DNA of 64,000 bases, taken from assembly GCF_000735605.1 (NCBI RefSeq), contig NZ_JPKG01000004.1:175746-239745 (forward strand), read 5' to 3'. The notes below the pieces were generated by a model that was given only the letters and a program-made list of their open reading frames with translations, was not told the DNA's origin and did not search any database. A program made the position numbers and the translations under genes. The DNA comes from Allobosea sp. LC85. GTDB taxonomy: Bacteria; Pseudomonadota; Alphaproteobacteria; Rhizobiales; Beijerinckiaceae. Below are positions 59,656 to 64,000 of the stretch, piece after piece (within the stretch, counting starts at the first letter, position 1; each line of letters opens with the position of its first letter).

Positions 59656-60096
59656 TCACTTCACGATGAAGGTGCCGGTCATCCCCTGAGCCTCCAGGCC
59701 CTGGATGTACCAGGGGTACTCGCCCGGCCGCATCGCCACGAACTCCACGTGGATCGTGCCCTGGTCGTCGAACTCGAGATGATGAGGTGCCCCCTGCATG
59801 TGCACTTCGAGATGGTTGATGACGATCTGGTTGACCCAGCTGTTCCGGAAGAACTCCGGTGCGAAGAATTTGTACTCCTTGCCGCCCTTTGCCGTGATGG
59901 CGAGGCGGTAGGATTTGCCGGATTCCATCTCGATCTGTTTCCGGGAGACGACGTAGTCGCTGCCTTCGTCGTTCCCGAGCACAAGCTCGGGCAAATCCGT
60001 CCGGCCCTTCACGAGGTCGGCGCCCGTCGCCTGGCTCAAACCAAGCAGGCCCGCCGGCAAGAACCACAGCAGATGCAAGAACCACCGCAGATGCAT
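59656..60096 (-). CDS. Exported cupredoxin-fold protein with altered copper ligands
   Basis: This 146-residue protein has a signal peptide (LRWFLHLLWFLPAGLLGLSQATGA) and a cupredoxin-like beta sandwich with EYKFFAPEFFRNS and a C-terminal RPGEYPWYIQGLEAQGMTGTF. In type 1 copper proteins the last block carries Cys and His before Gly-Met. Here the Met is kept, but the Cys position reads Tyr and the His position Leu. The histidine pair in GAPHHLEF may still bind metal. Next to pqqB/pqqC it may serve a periplasmic quinoprotein dehydrogenase; this is inference. GGGAGG precedes the ATG. Confidence 0.75.
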   Translation of the reverse strand: MHLRWFLHLLWFLPAGLLGLSQATGADLVKGRTDLPELVLGNDEGSDYVVSRKQIEMESGKSYRLAITAKGGKEYKFFAPEFFRNSWVNQIVINHLEVHMQGAPHHLEFDDQGTIHVEFVAMRPGEYPWYIQGLEAQGMTGTFIVK

Positions 60097-60404
60097 GTCA
60101 TCCTCCCCGTTCTTGTTGCTTCAGAGTAGCGCAGGATCAGTCGGTTTTCAGTCGATCGTGGTTCGTGGCGTCGGACACTCGATCGTGGGGCGCTCGGCTT
60201 TGATCCGGAGCTGGCCCGAAGCCTTCCCCTCTGCAAGGACAGCCAGCGAGCGCCAAAGTCGACAGTAACACGGCGAGGTCGTGAAGAAGAGGGAACCGCG
60301 ATCATCATGGCGGGGATGGCCATGATGGCCTAGGCTGCCGCCCGGCGCGTGACGGCACCTGTGTCAGCGCCATGCCGCTCTCGGCGCAATCGAAGGAGCC
60401 GGAC
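60097..60404. other. Intergenic region between the cupredoxin-like gene and the pqq genes
   Basis: These 308 bp separate divergent units and should hold both promoters, but no consensus -35/-10 pair is obvious. Open frames here lack motifs. I searched it for a PqqA-like peptide with E-x3-Y and found none. Confidence 0.45.
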
Positions 60405-60503
60405 ATGTCCTGGGTCGAACGCGGGGTGGAAGCAGCGGCTTGCGCAGCAGCGCCGGAGGCACAGGTCTTCGTGCCTTGCGCTTGTGAGAGGCCGGCTGCC
60501 TGA
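60405..60503 (+). CDS. 32-residue ORF in the pqqA position, Cys-containing, not PqqA-like
   Basis: An ATG at 60405 with an AAGGAG Shine-Dalgarno six bases upstream opens a 32-codon frame ending 10 bp before pqqB. The peptide starts MSWVERGVEAAAC and has cysteines at 13, 25 and 27 (VPCAC) but no Tyr, so it lacks the Glu-x3-Tyr pair that PqqE and later enzymes convert to PQQ. It may be a leader peptide, a different small peptide or a chance frame. The good ribosome-binding site and operon position are its only support. Confidence 0.4.
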   Translation: MSWVERGVEAAACAAAPEAQVFVPCACERPAA

Positions 60504-60513
60504 GGCGCCCCCG

Positions 60514-61401
60514 ATGAAGGCCATCGTTCTCGGTGCGGCTGCCGGTGGCGGCTTTCCACAATGGAATTGCCGGTGCCGGGTCTGTGCGCTTGCCTGGAAC
60601 AGGGATCCTCGTGCCCCCTGGCGAACGCAATCGAGCCTCGCGGTGACACGCGATGGCGAGAGCTGGGTCGTTCTGAACGCGTCGCCCGATCTCGGCAGCC
60701 AGATCCGGGCGACACCAGCCCTGTGGCCGCGCGCAGAGCGCCATTCGCCGATTGGCACGGTCATTCTCAGCAGCGCCGAGATCGACCATGTTGCCGGGCT
60801 GCTCAACCTGAGGGAGCGACATCCTTTCGACCTGGTCGCGCTCGCGCCCGTTTTTGATGCGACCGACGCCAACCCCATTTTTGCAGCAGTGCCGGCGCGT
60901 CGCGTCACCGCGACCGCGGCGGAGCCCATCGCGTTGGCCGGCGGACTGACGGCGGAGCTGTTTCCCGTTCCCGGCAAGGCACCGCTCTATTTGGAGGATC
61001 GCGCGCGCCCGCTCGCCTCCGAGGCTGGCGAAGCGGCCGGCATCAGGATCAGCGATGAGGGGCGATCGATCGTCTACATCCCGGGCTGTGCGGCCTTGTC
61101 CGACAGCGTTCGTGCCATGGCGGAAAGCGCGGACATGGTGTTCTTCGACGGCACCCTGTTCACGGATGACGAGATGATCCGCAGCGGCGTCGGTGAAAAG
61201 ACCGGCCGGCGGATGGGGCATATGCCGATCACGGGCACCGGTGGCTCGCTGTCCTGGCTTGCAGAGCTGCCGGCAGCGCGAAAAATCTATATCCATCTCA
61301 ACAACACCAATCCGGCGCTGATCGAGGGGGCGCCGGAGCGTCTCATGATCGAAGCCGCGGGTATCGCGGTGGCCTATGACGGCATGGAGGTGAGGCTGTG
61401 A
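60514..61401 (+). CDS. pqqB: PQQ biosynthesis protein PqqB
   Basis: This 295-residue protein has a metallo-beta-lactamase fold and matches PqqB: VLGAAAGGGFPQWNCRCRVC with the structural Cys cluster, LNASPDLGSQIRATPAL, ILSSAEIDHVAGLLNLRE, VFFDGTLFTDDEMIRSG and RMGHMPITGTGGSL, then IYIHLNNTNPAL. PqqB is thought to hydroxylate the Tyr part of the processed PqqA peptide. The start at 60514 is the family N-terminus. It overlaps pqqC by 4 bp (GTGA). No pqqA, pqqD or pqqE is visible in the window. Confidence 0.93.
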   Translation: MKAIVLGAAAGGGFPQWNCRCRVCALAWNRDPRAPWRTQSSLAVTRDGESWVVLNASPDLGSQIRATPALWPRAERHSPIGTVILSSAEIDHVAGLLNLRERHPFDLVALAPVFDATDANPIFAAVPARRVTATAAEPIALAGGLTAELFPVPGKAPLYLEDRARPLASEAGEAAGIRISDEGRSIVYIPGCAALSDSVRAMAESADMVFFDGTLFTDDEMIRSGVGEKTGRRMGHMPITGTGGSLSWLAELPAARKIYIHLNNTNPALIEGAPERLMIEAAGIAVAYDGMEVRL

Positions 61402-62129
61402 CTGCTTTGCTATCGCCCGAGGAACTGGAGCAGCGCCTGCGCGAGGTCGGAGAGGCGCGCTATCACGACAAGCACCCCTTCCACGTTCGGCTGCATTCCG
61501 GCCAGTGCACGAAGGGAGAAGTCCAGGCTTGGGCCCTCAACCGCTTCACCTACCAGGCCCATATCCCTGTGAAGGACGCCTTTCTGATCGCCCGGGCCAG
61601 CGACCCCGCGCTCCGGCGGGCCTGGCGCCAGCGTCTCGTCGACCATGACGGCGAGGCGGATGGAGAAGGCGGGATCGAACGCTGGCTGCGGCTTTGCGAA
61701 AGCCTGGGCCTGGTGCGCACCGATGTGCAGGCCCATCGCGGCGTGCTGCCGGCGACCCGTTTCGCGGTGGAGGCCTATGTCAATTTCGTGCGCGAGCGCC
61801 CGCTGCTCGAAGCCGTCGCGTCCTCCCTGACCGAACTGTTCTCGCCCACGATCATCCGGCATCGCGTCGAAGGCATGCTGGCGCATTACGACTTCGTCAG
61901 CCCGGAGAGCCTGAGCTATTTCACCGCCCGCCCGGCACAGGCGCGGCGCGATGTCGAGACCGCTCTTAGCCATGTCACGGCCCATGCCCGCACGCCGGCC
62001 GAGCAGCAGGCGGTGATTGCGGCGCTCGAATTCAAATGCGACGTGCTCTGGGCCATGCTGGATGCGCTCCATCATGCCTATTTCGAGCCCGGCCATATTC
62101 CACCCGGCGCCTTCGTTCCCGCGCGCTGA
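61398..62129 (+). CDS. pqqC: Pyrroloquinoline-quinone synthase PqqC
   Basis: This 243-residue all-helical oxidase catalyses the last ring closure and oxidation in PQQ synthesis. Family blocks are RYHDKHPFHVRLHSGQCTKG, VQAWALNRFTYQAHIPVKDA, SSLTELFSPTIIRHRVEGML and CDVLWAMLDALHHAYF. The length is that of stand-alone PqqC, not the PqqC/D fusion found in Methylobacterium. The GTG start overlaps the pqqB stop. The gene is followed at once by repeat copy C with a perfect 20-bp stem, so no pqqD follows. Confidence 0.93.
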   Translation: MTALLSPEELEQRLREVGEARYHDKHPFHVRLHSGQCTKGEVQAWALNRFTYQAHIPVKDAFLIARASDPALRRAWRQRLVDHDGEADGEGGIERWLRLCESLGLVRTDVQAHRGVLPATRFAVEAYVNFVRERPLLEAVASSLTELFSPTIIRHRVEGMLAHYDFVSPESLSYFTARPAQARRDVETALSHVTAHARTPAEQQAVIAALEFKCDVLWAMLDALHHAYFEPGHIPPGAFVPAR

Positions 62130-62137
62130 TGAGCGGT

Positions 62138-62241
62138 TAAAGCATCGGTCCGAAAAGTGGATTGCGGTTTTCGGGGAAGCCGATGCAAACACAAAAGGTT
62201 AGATCGTCGGACCGGATACGATATCCGGTCCGACGATCTAA
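62138..62241 (+). repeat. Bipartite palindromic repeat, copy C (divergent) with a perfect 20-bp stem
   Basis: The left half matches copies A and B (AGCATCGGTCCGAAAAGTGG, a TTGCGGTTTTCGG segment, CCGATGC). The right half is replaced by a perfect 20-bp inverted repeat with a 3-nt loop: arms 62199-62218 and 62222-62241. It lies 8 bp after the pqqC stop and may act as a transcription or mRNA-stability barrier. It has no long T-run. Confidence 0.85.
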
Positions 62242-62334
62242 GGGCGCAAAGCTGATTGCTGCATCCGGCGCTACGCCCTATCCTGCTGCCCGCGTGGCCT
62301 GCTCGACTTGGTACCCAGTCAGGGAGACGCAAAC

Positions 62335-63024
62335 GTGAGCGGAAAAGCCTTCGCCGTCGTGCTCTGCCGGGTCATGGTTGTGGTGCTGGCGATGGCGCCA
62401 TGGCCGGCGCAGGCGCAGGATGCGCCGGTGGATATCCTGTTCGCGCGTCCTCATCTGTCCGGCGTGCCTTCGGGGACGGAGCTTGTCTATCGCGTTGAGC
62501 GCTCGCCCTCCGACACCAAGCGGCTGGGCGAACCATTCGGCGACGACATCAAGCTCGTGGTCAGATCCGTTGCCGCAAGCGGCAGTCGCGATATCGACCT
62601 GCGCATGTTCACCGGCGAACGGGCGCGCGACCTGATGTCGATCCCCGATCTCACCGGCAATCCGGTGCTCCTCATCTTCCTCGATCGGGCGGTGAACAAC
62701 ATGGTGCAGCTCACCGGCGGAACGGCGCCCTATTTCAAGGACCGTCTGCGCGCCGGCCTGCGCGACAAGGCAACAGGCGAGGCCACCAAGGCGGAATTCG
62801 AGGGCAAGATGCTGGATGCGACGCGGATTACCGTCAGGCCCTTTGTCGACGATACCAATCTCGGACGGATGCTCGGGTATGAGGGATCCAAGTTCGAGAT
62901 TCTGGTGGCCGAGGCCGCGCCCGGCATGCTGCTCGACATGACCTCCCATTTCGTCAGCACATTGCCGGATGCGCCGAAACTCGAGGAGCGCATCTTCCTG
63001 AAATCGGCGGGCGCCCAGCCATGA
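62335..63024 (+). CDS. Exported protein of unknown function next to pqq genes
   Basis: This protein of about 229 residues has a signal peptide (AFAVVLCRVMVVVLAMAPWPAQAQD) and a soluble periplasmic body beginning DILFARPHLSGVPSGTELVYRVER. I do not recognise a domain; the body looks beta-rich. I chose the GTG at 62335 behind GGGAGA; an ATG at 62308 would add nine residues. Its stop overlaps the start of the next gene (ATGA), so the two exported proteins are co-translated. Placement between pqqC and a formaldehyde dehydrogenase gene suggests a role beside a periplasmic quinoprotein alcohol dehydrogenase. Confidence 0.65.
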   Translation: MSGKAFAVVLCRVMVVVLAMAPWPAQAQDAPVDILFARPHLSGVPSGTELVYRVERSPSDTKRLGEPFGDDIKLVVRSVAASGSRDIDLRMFTGERARDLMSIPDLTGNPVLLIFLDRAVNNMVQLTGGTAPYFKDRLRAGLRDKATGEATKAEFEGKMLDATRITVRPFVDDTNLGRMLGYEGSKFEILVAEAAPGMLLDMTSHFVSTLPDAPKLEERIFLKSAGAQP

Positions 63025-63410
63025 GCACGGTCGGGACGGGAGGAGGGCGCCACCACGGCCTTCTGGCGGCTCTTGCCGGAATGCTGATGGCGGCCGTGTT
63101 GGCTGCGAGCGACGTGGGGGCGCTCGAAGCGCCGGTCAACGACTATCCGACGGTCGCTCGCGCCGACTACATTTTCGGCTGCATGGCGGCGAACGGCCAG
63201 ACGCGTACGTCACTGGAAAAATGCTCGTGTTCGATCGACGTCATCGCGTCTGTCCTGCCCTACAAGGCCTATGAGGAAGCCGAGACGATCATGTCGGTGC
63301 GCCAGCGCGGCGGTCAGAACGCCTCGATGTTCATCTCCATGCCGGTGCTGCGCGAGAAGGTTGCTCGCCTGAAACGGGCGCAGATCGAAGGAGAGCTGCG
63401 CTGCTTCTGA
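63021..63410 (+). CDS. Small exported protein with conserved Cys cluster, quinoprotein-associated type
   Basis: This 129-residue protein has a signal peptide (LLAALAGMLMAAVLAASDVGALEA) and then NDYPTVARADYIFGCMAANG, LEKCSCSIDVIASVLPYKAYEEAETIMSVRQ and a terminal ELRCF, giving four conserved-looking cysteines. From memory, similar small proteins occur near PQQ-dependent methanol/alcohol dehydrogenase genes in alphaproteobacteria, but their function is unknown. The 4-bp overlap with the preceding exported protein gene suggests they act together in the periplasm. It converges with the formaldehyde dehydrogenase gene. Confidence 0.7.
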   Translation: MSTVGTGGGRHHGLLAALAGMLMAAVLAASDVGALEAPVNDYPTVARADYIFGCMAANGQTRTSLEKCSCSIDVIASVLPYKAYEEAETIMSVRQRGGQNASMFISMPVLREKVARLKRAQIEGELRCF

Positions 63411-63449
63411 CGAAGTGCCGGCCGAGGTGAGGGAACGCGGACGACCGGC

Positions 63450-64000
<551 letters not shown>

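Noticed and set aside
60405..60503. The 32-codon ORF before pqqB as PqqA
   Set aside because: It has no Tyr and so cannot provide the Glu-Tyr pair from which PQQ is made; kept only as an unknown small ORF.

Overview
This window is high-GC DNA with compact, mostly operonic gene order. It looks like the chromosome of an alphaproteobacterium of the Hyphomicrobiales; a Bosea, Methylobacterium or Chelatococcus type of organism is my inference. The reasons are a DUF1127 protein, many ABC importers with SorC/GntR/MarR regulators, pqq genes beside a glutathione-dependent formaldehyde dehydrogenase, and bipartite palindromic intergenic repeats. I found no rRNA, tRNA, CRISPR array, transposase or prophage.

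Layout. (1) 0.2-11.3 kb is a polyol/sugar catabolic locus: two SorC regulators, a zinc polyol dehydrogenase, xylulokinase, a HAD phosphatase, a UgpBAE-like importer without its ATPase, a glycerophosphodiester phosphodiesterase and a mannitol-dehydrogenase-family enzyme. (2) 11.5-18.1 kb, minus strand, is a signalling operon: a 1686-residue histidine kinase with six GAF domains, a single-domain receiver and a receiver-nucleotidyl cyclase. (3) 18.1-31 kb is a mosaic of small units: a fragment of a mannitol dehydrogenase gene, a GFA protein, a MocR regulator divergent from a D-Ala-D-Ala ligase, a manganese exporter behind a yybP-ykoY riboswitch, a dienelactone hydrolase, LysR and DMT genes, a lone TrpF-like isomerase and an AbiEii-type nucleotidyltransferase pair.

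(4) 31.1-39.8 kb, minus strand, is a nine-gene operon with two near-duplicate binding proteins, an ABC importer, a polysaccharide-deacetylase/cyclic-imidase fold protein, two SDRs and an amidase, divergent from a MarR regulator. (5) 40.8-59.4 kb holds two oligopeptide-type ABC systems with gamma-glutamyltransferase, two M20 proteins and one M24 protein, under an FCD-GntR and a UTRA-GntR regulator. The last M20 and the M24 lack several usual metal ligands. (6) 59.5-64 kb is a quinoprotein/C1 region: a cupredoxin-fold protein, a truncated small secreted protein, a Cys-containing 32-codon ORF, pqqB, pqqC, two exported proteins and the C-terminal part of S-(hydroxymethyl)glutathione dehydrogenase.

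Most notable points: a ugp system lacking ugpC inside a polyol pathway; a possible cyclic-imide or N-acyl degradation operon; paired M20/M24 proteins with disrupted metal sites; a pqqBC unit without recognisable pqqA, pqqD or pqqE; and a 106-bp two-hairpin repeat (copies at 28.6 and 59.5 kb, a divergent one at 62.2 kb), one copy of which supplies a stop codon to one gene and ends another. All function calls rest on reading motifs by eye; no database search was run.
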